From Parietichytrium sp. I65-24A (Eukaryota; Sar; Bigyra; Thraustochytrida; Thraustochytriidae), in NCBI GenBank assembly GCA_012862575.1, contig BLSF01000023.1, positions 62,001-126,000 of the forward strand: a DNA stretch of 64,000 nt, read 5' to 3'. Shown one piece after another: positions 19,478-28,584 of this stretch (within the stretch, counting starts at the first letter, position 1; every line of letters begins with the position of its first letter). A model generated the notes under the pieces. It did not search any database. It was not told where the DNA came from and was given only the letters and a program-made list of their open reading frames with translations. The position numbers were made by a program, and so were the translations under genes.

Positions 19478-21165
19478 CTAAAAGTCGTAAATTGCAGAGT
19501 CATCCGCAGGCTCGGCGGACGCGCTCGGGTCTGAAATTGCCTGTTTGAGTTGCCAGCCGCTGATCTCAATTCGAAGGTCCTTGTCCACGATGCAGTCGCT
19601 CTCTGACAGCGGCTGCCCTGTTACAGGGCAAAGATTTCCTTGTGACCGAATCCACGCCAACACTGCGCTTCGCTCAAAATGGTTGCCATAAATGGTGGTT
19701 ACAGGGTCAGCTAGTAGCTTGCCAGTCAAGTGGCACGCGTACTCCTCTGGCACACCTGGTTCCGCGGGCGCCACCTTCTTCAGCTCTGCCTTCTTGCGAG
19801 ATTTTCGCATGGCTTGGCGCTTTTCAATGCGCTTATTTCTTTCTTCATCATCGTCGTTGTCGTCCTCGTCTGTGTTGGGGGCATGGTTCATTGTTTGCAT
19901 GAAAGAGTGTTGCTTAAACTCTGGAAGCTCACCAAGTAGGCGGTACACAGGCTTGTCGTCGTCGGCTTTCCCTTCTTCCGACTCTTCCGCCACCTTGGTT
20001 TCTTTCTTCTTTCCGGCTCTCCTGTCATTGCTCTCCTGAAGTACGTCAGCTGGTGCGACCTCTTCAAGAGCTTGGCGGATGACTTTTGTGGATTCAAAGT
20101 CAAGAACCGTGTAGCCTTGCGATGTCTTGAGCGAAATATCGCAGTTCTGCTCGAGAAGAATTTTTACGATGTCGTCTTGCCGGAAAAAGACACTCTCATG
20201 CAACGCAGTCCACCCACTCTCGTTTTGACTATTTGGGTTCGCTCCACCTTGAAGCAATTCACTTACGATGCCCTTGTGCCCTTGCCGGCAAGCATGCGCA
20301 AGCGGGTATTGAGCGTGATATGGGGCAATCATGCAGGGAGGGATCAGAGCGTCGTAATCTGCGCCAGCCTTGAGCAGGAGCTTCACGATCTCAGTATACC
20401 CCCGGTGTACTGCGTCGAAGAGTGGAGACCATCCGATAGAGTTTTGCACGTTTACCTCAGCCCCAGCTGCAATTAATTCGCGCACAGTGTCGGTAATGCC
20501 GTAAGCGCACGCAATGTGCAGTGGGGTCCAGCCAGTTGCGTACGACCCTGGGCCACGTTTTGTCTTCACGTTCAAGTCGTAGTCGTGCTCACGGTACTCT
20601 TGTATAATTTTCTGGGCTGCGTCGATTGCAGCCTGCTGATGACAAGCAGCATGGAGCACTGTCCAACCGTCTGCATTGACGTCCGGAATACTACTCCTCT
20701 TGATCGGCACATCGGCTTCCTGATACCTTACCAGGAGGCATTCCTTCAGAGGAACGTCGGGTTCTTCAACATCTTGGTCGCTTTTGTCCGCCAGGGCTTT
20801 GTCTGCTTCCTGAACGGGATTCCCCTCCTTATCCACGAATTGAACCGGGGTGACGGTGCCGTCCGGCGCAAGGAATACCATCGGGAAGGCCCCTCCGCCC
20901 ATCTGAGCCAGCGCCCTTTCTTGTTCTTTGTCCCTCCTCCTCTGAATTTTCGCTGAGAGGCAGAACGAGTAATTTAAATAAGAATTCCTTTCTTCGCTCT
21001 TGCCCTCCCCACGTGGCAAAGCCAGCCGCAACACTTACCTTTGTCTGCGTGAAAGTCAGTCACACTGTAGATGTCCGGAAACGCCCTGGTCATGGCCTGG
21101 CCCAGGAGGAAGGTGCACGCCACCATTTGCTCCAGCTCCGCCTGAGCAGAGGCGGCGCCACCCAT
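19478..21165 (-). CDS. Ankyrin-repeat U-box E3 ubiquitin ligase candidate, one intron
   Basis: Exon 1 is 21165-21039 and exon 2 is 20952-19478. The 86-nt intron (21038-20953) has donor GTAAGTGT and acceptor CTCTCAG. The joined protein has 533 residues. It starts MGGAASAQ, which fits an N-myristoylation signal (Gly2, Ser6), so the ligase may be membrane-attached. About five ankyrin repeats span roughly residues 130-340 (TPLHIACAYG, ALHESVFFRQ and similar). A charged linker with DDDEERNKR follows. The C-terminal 75 residues are a U-box: YACHLTGKLLADPVTTIYG, FERSAVLAWI and CPVTGQPL. U-boxes bind E2 enzymes without zinc. The ankyrin block is probably the substrate-binding part. The substrate is unknown. 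Exon 2 alone gives a false N-terminus. Confidence 0.85.
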
Positions 21166-21374
21166 CTTGTTTCGATATGGTTCGCTGTACCTGTGTGCGC
21201 GGCCTTTCGACCCGTTGTCTTTCAATCTGTTGTGCTTGCTTCTGGCGCCCCACAGTCAACTCTGCCATCGCTATCGTCAATGACAATGATTTCGCTGTCA
21301 ATTTTGATGCAGTTCATTTTTACCGTTGAAGACCTTACAATGTTACATAAGGTGATGGTCCTCAAGCGGGAGTA

Positions 21375-21389
21375 ACCAAATGGTGCAAT
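21375..21389 (+). promoter_or_regulatory. Conserved tRNA leader ACCAAATGGTGCAAT
   Basis: This 15-bp block directly precedes the first tRNA copy and is repeated before the other five, at 21792-21806, 22725-22739, 24679-24693, 24897-24912 and 25120-25135. The only changes are one A to G (copy 4) and one extra T (copies 5 and 6). DNA further upstream differs among copies 1-4. It may be a Pol III upstream element, a transcription start block or a processed 5' leader. Confidence 0.6.
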
Positions 21390-21503
21390 GGGGGCGTGAT
21401 GCAGTGGTAGCATGTCTGATTTGCAATGGCAAGTTGAAGCGTTAATTCGCTTAGACTGAAACATAGTTTCAGATTGTCTGGAGTTCGATTCTCCACGTCT
21501 CCA
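21390..21503 (+). tRNA. tRNA-Ala(UGC), copy 1, 42-nt intron
   Basis: All arms pair: acceptor GGGGGCG/CGTCTCC, D stem ATGC/GCAT, anticodon stem TCTGA/TCAGA and T stem TGGAG/CTCCA with loop TTCGATT. The anticodon loop reads TT-TGC-A, giving alanine. The G3-U70 wobble and A73, the classic alanine identity elements, are present. An intron of 42 nt (21426-21467) lies at the canonical position after nucleotide 37. It contains a hairpin AAGCG-TTAATT-CGCTT. The mature tRNA has 72 nt. A T5 terminator follows at 21508-21512. Confidence 0.93.
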
Positions 21504-21806
21504 ATGCTTTTTGCACTTTTGAAAACTCTTCGTTCCTTATTTTTTTCCTCCCTGACAAAAAAAAACTTCAATGACAGCGGAAAGCTGTCTCTTTTATTCT
21601 AGCTTGTTGGCATTCGCATTCAGGTACTCTTGTGTAGGTACAGTTTTTCCCGGCTATCTTTCAGGTTCTCAATGAAAAACAAGGCTTTCGCAGAAATGAA
21701 GTAAACTTTTTTCACAGTTAGTCTTTTCTCCTTTAGGCGTACTAGCCAGATGCTGTCTAACTGTATAGAGTAGCATGCCGAGGAGATGAGTACCAAATGG
21801 TGCAAT
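21504..21806. other. Spacer between tRNA copies 1 and 2
   Basis: AT-rich spacer with an A8 run near 21560. No gene was seen. Confidence 0.4.
21508..21512 (+). terminator. Pol III T-run after tRNA-Ala copy 1
   Basis: Five T residues lie four bases past the discriminator base. Confidence 0.7.
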
Positions 21807-21920
21807 GGGGGCGTGATGCAGTGGTAGCATGTCTGATTTGCAATGACAAGTTGAGGTGTTAAATCACTTGAACTGGAACATAGTTTCAGATTGTCTGGAG
21901 TTCGATTCTCCACGTCTCCA
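21807..21920 (+). tRNA. tRNA-Ala(UGC), copy 2, 42-nt intron
   Basis: The exons are identical to copy 1, including the UGC anticodon, G3-U70 and A73. The intron differs at several sites. Its hairpin is AGGTG-TTAAAT-CACTT, in which the fourth pair is T-A instead of C-G and one pair is a G-T wobble, so pairing is kept. A T6 terminator lies at 21925-21930. Confidence 0.92.
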
Positions 21921-22739
21921 TTACTTTTTTCTTTTTAAAATACAAGGGGTTGTGTACAAATTTTCGTCTTGCGCAGTCGTATGCTTCGAGTCTTTACTTT
22001 TGCTCTGCAAGAGTTCCCTCTTTCTTCTCCTCTTGCGGCTTCCGAAGCAAGCAGATGGATTGCCGCGATTTGTAGACTTGTCCGAACAGAGTGGGTAAAG
22101 TTTGTCATTGAAACTGGGCGACGAAACTCGGATGGCGTTGCGAGGCTTTCTCGAGCCTCACTCCGTCGCGCTCCCACTACCTCGATACGAACAGGGCATG
22201 TGCAACTCTTGTGGAGTAAAGCTGAAGCGATCTGAACAAAGGAAACGCACATATCCGCCACCTCATCTCGGACTCCAAAGTGAAGACATCCTTTTTCGCA
22301 TAATTTGGGTTCGCCTTGACTTGTCACGAGTTCAAGATCCTCACGAATGCAGCCTGGGCGTGCTGGGCGTACATGCTTGGTGAGGTCCTGGTGGGAAGAA
22401 AATTGGTCATCTTTTGCGCCCTGTGGCCGAGCCTGATCTCATGTGGAATTGGACTCTAAACCTATCTTCACGCCGTCAACGTCGTTGCAGCTTTTTTGCG
22501 CTTCCACTTTTCGGACGCTCGAGCGAAATATGTGCGAATTCTTTCTGCCGCTTTTATTAGTCTCAGGTTTCCTTCTCATTTTTTCGAGGGAATCGCAAAT
22601 GAATTAATATTTGAAAAAAAGTGGGAGTTGGTCGATATTGAGGAGGACCCGCGTAGCCCACTGTTAAGTTTTCTCTAATACAGAGAACGAGGAAGGCATA
22701 GTCACAGACCTTAGAAGGGGTCTCACCAAATGGTGCAAT
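21921..22739. other. Spacer between tRNA copies 2 and 3
   Basis: An 819-bp spacer. Both strands carry open frames of about 90-130 codons, but none has a start context, family pattern or codon use that I would trust. No gene was called. Confidence 0.4.
21925..21930 (+). terminator. Pol III T-run after tRNA-Ala copy 2
   Basis: Six T residues lie four bases past the tRNA end, with a second T5 run shortly after. Confidence 0.7.
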
Positions 22740-22853
22740 GGGGGCGTGATGCAGTGGTAGCATGTCTGATTTGCAATGGCAAGTTGAAGTGTTCATTCAC
22801 TTGAACTGAAACATAGTTTCAGATTGTCTGGAGTTCGATTCTCCACGTCTCCA
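22740..22853 (+). tRNA. tRNA-Ala(UGC), copy 3, 42-nt intron
   Basis: The exons are identical to copy 1. The intron hairpin is AAGTG-TTCATT-CACTT, a full compensatory change (C-G to T-A) relative to copy 1. A T6 terminator lies at 22857-22862. This is the last copy before the polytopic membrane-protein gene that interrupts the cluster. Confidence 0.92.
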
Positions 22854-23344
22854 TTCTTTTTTACAAATTTATTATTTCTTTTTTGCCACTCGAGAACATC
22901 CGGACTAAGTTCAGCGGACGCATTCGACTCTTTGGAAATGGGTTTACACGTACACGACTCCTTATCGTCATAATTAGCAATTATTATAACGATCAGGGGA
23001 CCATTTTGTGTCCAGAATTTGCGGATCAAAAATTACTACTGGGAGGAATAATGAGCCTCTACTTGTTCCAATCGTAAAGTATGTGCTAAACCACCATTAG
23101 TGCAGTTTGGGCAGTGCGCTAGTACATTTTTATTAACGAGTATTAGTGCACTATAGGTTTTACTAATATGGCACGCGTCGCGAGTACTCAGTTGGTGGTA
23201 TGCATGCTGAGGATAGAAGTTGCCTACATCTTGCTATCTGGTGAGGTACAGTTGAAGATGTGGCGAGCTCCTAGACATTTCGCCAAGAAATGCGACGATC
23301 TCATGATTTAAGCTAAAGAGTGGTAGTCACGGGCTCACTTGTTG
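22854..23344. other. Gap between tRNA copy 3 and the membrane-protein gene
   Basis: This gap holds the presumed Pol II promoter of the downstream gene. No TATA box or other motif that I can name was seen. Confidence 0.4.
22857..22862 (+). terminator. Pol III T-run after tRNA-Ala copy 3
   Basis: Six T residues lie four bases after the tRNA end. Confidence 0.7.
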
Positions 23345-24541
23345 ATGTTCATTGAACAAGATCGTTCAATCGAGCAGACCCCAATCATTGAACCATTGCC
23401 GACTGAAGACATACAGTCAATGAACGAAAGTGAGCAAGCACCCCGTATCGTTAACGACAGCGACGCGATCATCATCAACATGACCTCGGAGACGGGCAAC
23501 ATGAAGGAGGCTTTGCTGAGTGCAGAGCACGAGGAGAGCGTTGAACCTGCGGAGAAGGAGGGGTATGCGCCAAAGACTCATCAAGACGACCGCGAAGAAG
23601 AGACTGGGATCAAGTCCTGCGCGCAGCCGAAGTGCTCTCATTTGGCTTCTGCTTCCTCTTACTTCGAGTGCAATCATAAAACCTGCTGCGGAAACTACCT
23701 CTGCATCCACAATGCCATCCGCGAAGGAGTGTGCACAGAGTGCCGACGAGGGCCACAAGACGGAAACGATTATACGCCTCTCGGACTTCGTGAAAAGAGC
23801 ATCTCCTGGCCGGCGGTGCTGTTGAAGAGCATATACAGCCGCCACATTGCAACGAGAAGCGTCAAGGAAACGCTGACCAAGGACAGGCTTCCTCCTTTAT
23901 ATTTCACTGTGCTGCTCTACATTTTGCTGCCTCTCATCTCGGACTGTGACAAAGGTCTTCTCTCTTACGGAGTTCTTGTCTTCCTAGTGACTTGCCATGA
24001 ACTCTCCATTGCCGGAAATGCATGGACCATGTACTCGATGAGCGAAAGTCTGATCACAGGCAACAGGAATCTGATTTCGCGCTACATGCCCAACTTGTCA
24101 GAAGTGATGTACCGTGTTGTTTACTCGGGGCTCGCTCTTATTGAGCTGATGGTGATGATGAAATATTTCCTCTTCTTGATCACGTATGGTATGGGACGCG
24201 TGAATCTGCTTTTGGTGGTCAATTTCGTAGCGTACGAGGCACTTATGGCCGTGATGAGCGAATTCGTGTTTCACTCGGGCCCCGATGCCGCAGAGAAGGA
24301 TGCTCCAGTCGACACTTCCACCGCGTGGAACAAAGTTTGGTACACCATCGTGGCTATCGCGTGCAATATGATTACTGCTTTCGCTTTTCAGACCCTGGGC
24401 GGCACTGATCCGTACTCTATCGTGTACATTCTTGCATTCCTCTGGGGGCTCTTCGGACGCGCAAACTTTCTGGTTGTTCTTTCCGTTGCTTCCGCCACTC
24501 TATTTTTTTCCACCAGCTCATTGGAATCTCTATTCTTTTAA
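23345..24541 (+). CDS. Polytopic membrane protein with Cys/His cluster, unknown
   Basis: A 398-residue frame starts with the first ATG (23345). The N-terminal 90 residues are acidic and polar. A Cys/His-rich segment follows at about 93-135 (CAQPKCSH, FECNHKTCCGNYLCIH, CTEC). Its spacing suggests a zinc-binding cytosolic domain. From about 165 to the end there are about six to seven hydrophobic helices (LYFTVLLYILLPLI, VVYSGLALIELMVMM, VWYTIVAIACNMITAF and others). I do not recognise the family. The gene lies inside the tRNA-Ala cluster on the same strand, between copies 3 and 4. Function unknown. Confidence 0.7.
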   Translation: MFIEQDRSIEQTPIIEPLPTEDIQSMNESEQAPRIVNDSDAIIINMTSETGNMKEALLSAEHEESVEPAEKEGYAPKTHQDDREEETGIKSCAQPKCSHLASASSYFECNHKTCCGNYLCIHNAIREGVCTECRRGPQDGNDYTPLGLREKSISWPAVLLKSIYSRHIATRSVKETLTKDRLPPLYFTVLLYILLPLISDCDKGLLSYGVLVFLVTCHELSIAGNAWTMYSMSESLITGNRNLISRYMPNLSEVMYRVVYSGLALIELMVMMKYFLFLITYGMGRVNLLLVVNFVAYEALMAVMSEFVFHSGPDAAEKDAPVDTSTAWNKVWYTIVAIACNMITAFAFQTLGGTDPYSIVYILAFLWGLFGRANFLVVLSVASATLFFSTSSLESLFF

Positions 24542-24693
24542 TTATTGACTAGATTTCTTCTTCATTATTTTTCCACTTCTCCAATGTGAACATGAACACA
24601 AAAGGTGACCAACGAGTTCATGTCTCTTTCGATTCAATCTCACACAGTGTCAATGCGGAGCATGGAGGAGCTCCTGGCACCAAATGGTGCAGT

Positions 24694-24807
24694 GGGGGCG
24701 TGATGCAGTGGTAGCATGTCTGATTTGCAATGGCAAGTTGAAGCGTTAATTCGCTTAGACTGAAACATAGTTTCAGATTGTCTGGAGTTCGATTCTCCAC
24801 GTCTCCA
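24694..24807 (+). tRNA. tRNA-Ala(UGC), copy 4, 42-nt intron
   Basis: The exons and the intron appear identical to copy 1 across all 114 bases, which suggests recent duplication or gene conversion across the interposed protein gene. The leader differs by one base (TGCAGT). A T6 terminator lies at 24812-24817. Confidence 0.93.
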
Positions 24808-24811
24808 ATGC

Positions 24812-24817
24812 TTTTTT
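24812..24817 (+). terminator. Pol III T-run after tRNA-Ala copy 4
   Basis: Six T residues lie four bases after the tRNA end. Confidence 0.7.
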
Positions 24818-24912
24818 AATTTTTGCACGAGGATAATTTTTCTTTCTCCCGCACACTATGGTATTGCGTAACTGATCTTATGGAGCTGGAGAACCAACCA
24901 AATGGTGCAATT

Positions 24913-25026
24913 GGGGGCGTGATGCAGTGGTAGCATGTCTGATTTGCAGTGACAAGTTGAAGCGTTAATTTGCTTGAACTGAAACATAGTTTCAGATTGT
25001 CTGGAGTTCGATTCTCCACGTCTCCA
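24913..25026 (+). tRNA. tRNA-Ala(UGC), copy 5, 42-nt intron
   Basis: Same exons as copy 1. The intron hairpin is AAGCG-TTAATT-TGCTT, with a terminal G-T wobble pair. Copies 5 and 6 also share upstream sequence (GCGTAACTGATC about 35-50 bp before the leader), so this 223-bp unit is a local tandem duplication. A T6 terminator lies at 25031-25036. Confidence 0.92.
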
Positions 25027-25030
25027 ATGC

Positions 25031-25036
25031 TTTTTT
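25031..25036 (+). terminator. Pol III T-run after tRNA-Ala copy 5
   Basis: Six T residues lie four bases after the tRNA end. Confidence 0.7.
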
Positions 25037-25135
25037 GCTTCTCCACGACCATGACGAGATTTTTCTTGCTCTGATACTTTAGTGTATCGCGTAACTGATC
25101 GTAAGGCTCGAAGGGACCAACCAAATGGTGCAATT

Positions 25136-25249
25136 GGGGGCGTGATGCAGTGGTAGCATGTCTGATTTGCAATGACAAGTTGAGGCGTTCATTCGTCGAA
25201 ACTCAAACATAGTTTCAGATTGTCTGGAGTTCGATTCTCCACGTCTCCA
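25136..25249 (+). tRNA. tRNA-Ala(UGC), copy 6, 42-nt intron
   Basis: Same exons as copy 1. This copy has the most divergent intron: the hairpin is reduced to four pairs, GGCG-TTCATT-CGTC. The CTGAAAC arm that could pair with GTTTCAG across the 3' splice site carries a mismatch here (CTCAAAC). A T5 terminator lies at 25253-25257. Confidence 0.9.
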
Positions 25250-25252
25250 ACC

Positions 25253-25257
25253 TTTTT
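25253..25257 (+). terminator. Pol III T-run after tRNA-Ala copy 6
   Basis: Five T residues lie three bases after the tRNA end. Confidence 0.65.
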
Positions 25258-25443
25258 ATTTCTTTCTCTTTTGTTTTGACGATGAGCAGGTCGTGACAAA
25301 AAGCATCATCCTGACAGAGCCTTTTGCAGACAAGATCATCATCCATCATCTAGACTCTTTCTTGAAGTTTCTATATTTTGTTGTTTCTCAAAGTTAAAAA
25401 AAAACTTAAATAAGATAGGAAAGAAAAACAAAAGTCGAAGAGC

Positions 25444-27153
25444 TTATTCTCGGCGAGTGGGAACGAGCCAAAGATTGTGCGTATCGTTCGCAATAGAATT
25501 TGTGAGACTCATTGTAAGCATGAGGGTATAGGTAATGTTTTCCGGCTTTTCATTCGCCTCCAGGTGAAATTTAAAGCGCTGAAGCAGCATACACGTCACA
25601 ATCTTCATCTCTTTCTTCGCAAAGTCTTTCCCGAGACAGAATCTAGGCCCTGCCTGGAATACCGGAAACTCAAACATCGACGGCTCAGGCTTGTCAAGCC
25701 ACCGCTCCGGTCGGAACTCACTGGGGTTCTCATACCTTTTTGGGTCTCGCCCCATGCTGTAAGGATCGAACGTTATCCGAATTCCAGGAGGAAGAATGCT
25801 CCCGTCGGGCATTTCAATCGGTTCATAGACGCTCTTGCTGTCCTCGGGCACTGGCGGGTGAAGTCGAAGTGTCTCAAGGATACAGCAGTGGAGGTACTTG
25901 AGACCCGTGAGGTCCTCCATGCGCGGTACCGCTTCTGTTCCGAGAGCTGCTTTAATTTCAGCGGCGAGTTTGTCCTGTACTTGCTGGTGCGTCGCGAGCT
26001 CGTAAAACATCCATGTAAGGGCGCACGCCGTGGTATCGCGGCCGGCAAGAATGAAATTCAGAATTGTGCTCCGGAGTTCAATGTCCGTGTACTTGTGGGG
26101 GCTGTTCATGAAGAACGCCAAGAGATCTCGTCGGTTTTCAAACCCCCCTTCGGCTGCAACTTGTCTTGCTTCTCGGACATACTCATCCGTTTTCTCATGC
26201 AGAAACTTCAGAACCTGTAGGAATTCGGCATAACCAGGATCGATGTAGTTCCGATACAACCTAAACAACGGATTCATGCTCGTGTGGTTCGGGAGAATCG
26301 AGCCAAAAGGAAATGGGAGTAGCCGCGTAGTTATCATGGTCGCAGCAGAAGAAGAGAAAGCGTGTTTGAGCATAGCGCGATGTGCAAGATCAAAGGCATT
26401 GGCGTAGTCGTCCTGCTTTCCGGTGGACATGGAATCGATTTCGCGATTATAAAAGATCTTCTGCACAGCGTCGAAGGTGAAGCAGAAGAAGAGCTCCTGA
26501 AGGTCCACAGCCACTGCTCCTTTGAGGCGATCAGTCGATTTCACTTCTGCGTTGGTTGCTGCCGCCGAATCTAAAATGTCGATCAGTTGCAGACATTTAT
26601 TTGTAAATGTCTCATAAGACAAATTCTCAAAATTTGCCTTTGTAAACAGCTTACTTGCATCTTTTCTTTGCCGATACCACAGATCGTGCTCCTCGGGAAA
26701 GTGTTTGGCGGAGTGACGGATCGCAAAGATACCTTCCTCTCCAACAAAATCTGCAAAGACCGAAAAGTGGTAGTGATCCGTTCTCGTCGACTTTGAGATC
26801 TTGCTGAACCCGGAGGATAACATCACTTCCACAGCCTCGGGCGAGTAGCAGATTACCTCCCCTTCGGGGTTGGAAGTTCGAATCACATGCTGATCCCGGT
26901 AATTGTTCACAAACTCGTTCCTCCAATCATGAAACCTGTGCAGATTTTTCACAAGATCGCTGCGTAAGATGTTGGGGTCGCTGCCCTTCAAGTGCATGAT
27001 TCGCTTCAGCGTCTTGCGATATTTCCGATAAACGATCAGTAGCTTCAGCACGACGTGCACCCCAGCGAACGTGACATACCACTTGACAACGTCCTTCAGC
27101 GTCCACTTTGACAGCGCGCTCCGCAGAGTCGCCAGCCACGCACTCAACTCCAT
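25444..27153 (-). CDS. Cytochrome P450, clan-86-like (fatty-acid hydroxylase candidate), paralogue A
   Basis: A 569-residue intronless frame starts with ATG at 27153; the frame is open upstream but without ATG. An N-terminal hydrophobic helix at about 22-40 should anchor it in the ER. The I-helix reads AGRDTTACALTW, the ExxR motif is ETLR, and the heme-binding loop is FQAGPRFCLG with the heme-ligand cysteine at about 506. The motif set resembles CYP86/94/704-type P450s, which hydroxylate fatty acids at the omega end with NADPH-P450 reductase. Substrate specificity cannot be read from sequence. Long blocks (FPVFQAGPRFCLGKD, HLEANEKPENI) are shared with the P450 at 37581-39296, so the two are paralogues. 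Confidence 0.95.
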   Translation of the reverse strand: MELSAWLATLRSALSKWTLKDVVKWYVTFAGVHVVLKLLIVYRKYRKTLKRIMHLKGSDPNILRSDLVKNLHRFHDWRNEFVNNYRDQHVIRTSNPEGEVICYSPEAVEVMLSSGFSKISKSTRTDHYHFSVFADFVGEEGIFAIRHSAKHFPEEHDLWYRQRKDASKLFTKANFENLSYETFTNKCLQLIDILDSAAATNAEVKSTDRLKGAVAVDLQELFFCFTFDAVQKIFYNREIDSMSTGKQDDYANAFDLAHRAMLKHAFSSSAATMITTRLLPFPFGSILPNHTSMNPLFRLYRNYIDPGYAEFLQVLKFLHEKTDEYVREARQVAAEGGFENRRDLLAFFMNSPHKYTDIELRSTILNFILAGRDTTACALTWMFYELATHQQVQDKLAAEIKAALGTEAVPRMEDLTGLKYLHCCILETLRLHPPVPEDSKSVYEPIEMPDGSILPPGIRITFDPYSMGRDPKRYENPSEFRPERWLDKPEPSMFEFPVFQAGPRFCLGKDFAKKEMKIVTCMLLQRFKFHLEANEKPENITYTLMLTMSLTNSIANDTHNLWLVPTRRE

Positions 27154-28584
27154 CGCGTTGTGTCGAGCCTCTCTGCCACCCCTGGTATCGCTACTCGAGC
27201 ACCGCCTATCGACCAACACGCGACGATCATTGGCGCCTGCCTTCCTGCTGACAATGAACAAACATTGAAGTGATGGACCTCAGTCAGTTTAGTCAGGCTC
27301 AAAGTTACTGAGCATCCAGGTAGTATCTTGTTCCAATGAGCTAGCATTATTCGAGGTATTGGAGGAATTCGATAACCGAGGCCTCAACTTGAAAGCGTGT
27401 TGTTCTCAAACAGTCGAAAAGAGGACAATGTCAACTGTTGTTGCTATCACAGTCAAACTCACTGTCAATTGAAATGAATGAATCCAAAGAGAGCCACAAT
27501 CTACTGTTATTGAACGTCGTCTGTCACGTTGAAATTATGTGAAATTGGGTCAGTCAAGAGTGTCAAGAGAAATAGGTTAGGAGGACCACTATCTCTAAAT
27601 AGCTGTTGTTTTAAGGGAAGGAAGTTTCCTTCGCTGGTCCTAGGCGATTAGCTGTACTTTGGATACACTATAATGTAAGCTAGACCAGATCTAAAACCTC
27701 GTTCAATCTCACACACTTTTTACTACTCCCCGCCGTATTCAAAGTTTAAGGCAAATGGTTAGAAAATAGTATGAAGCTGACTAGCACACTGCGCTGCTTA
27801 GAGGTTCTATAATGCATCTTAGTGAGCCACTACACCCCAGAATAAGCTACGGAGATTACGAAAAATGGTAAACATTGCTAGCAATCATTCGCTCCACCAG
27901 CTACCCACCAGGCTTACCGTAGCTAGCGGGACTGCTATCCCCCCTCTCCGAAAAGCATCCCAAAATCGTCGAAAAAAAAGAAGAAAAATAAGGACGAAAA
28001 TCTCCAAAAAAAATCCAAGGAGAACACTGCGAAAAAACAAAACAAACGCCCCCCTCCGGTTACTACTCTTCCCTATTGGAAGCTTACCTGCGCATCCGCG
28101 GGCACCCCTGCCGACGACAGCGTCCCACCCATCGGCTCTTGAATCTCAAGCATCCCGTCCCGCGACCCACCCCACCGCGTCCGAGGACACCGGCCCACAC
28201 AACAGTCAAGCGAGACCCCCACAGTGCTCTCCCTCTCTTCCTCTCCTTCTCTTTCCTTCTCTCTCTCTCACACACTCACACACTCACACACACACACACT
28301 CCGGGTGTGCGCGAGAGCGTCCTCGGTGGGGTTGACATACCCGGAGCCTAGGGTCCGCAGGCGGACAGGCGGACAAGCAGGAGAAAGCAGGAGGTAGCGC
28401 GGTTAGGAGAAGCCGGTAGGAGCAGGGCGCGAAGAAGGACAACAACGGTCGGTAGGTGAGAAGGAGATTATAGAGATTGGATTGCACAGTTCGCAGTTGG
28501 TTGGCGCGAGATTGAGAGTGAGATTTGGAGTGAGATTGAGATTTATAGTGGACAAGTTGATAGTGAGCTCGCAGGTGGAGAGAA
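27154..28584. other. Divergent promoter gap P450 A / PP2A scaffold
   Basis: Mostly unique AT-richer sequence, with pyrimidine and CA runs at about 28230-28300 on the PP2A side. No gene was recognised. Confidence 0.5.

Noticed and set aside
21362-25178. Repeated minus-strand ORFs with near-identical 40-60 residue translations across 21.4-25.2 kb
   Set aside because: They are antisense readings of the six tRNA-Ala genes and their leaders; the protein similarity is an echo of tRNA conservation.
21375-25257. Six regularly structured repeats as a possible CRISPR-like array
   Set aside because: Each repeat folds as a full tRNA with a terminator, spacing varies from 219 to 1954 bp, and the gene set is eukaryotic.
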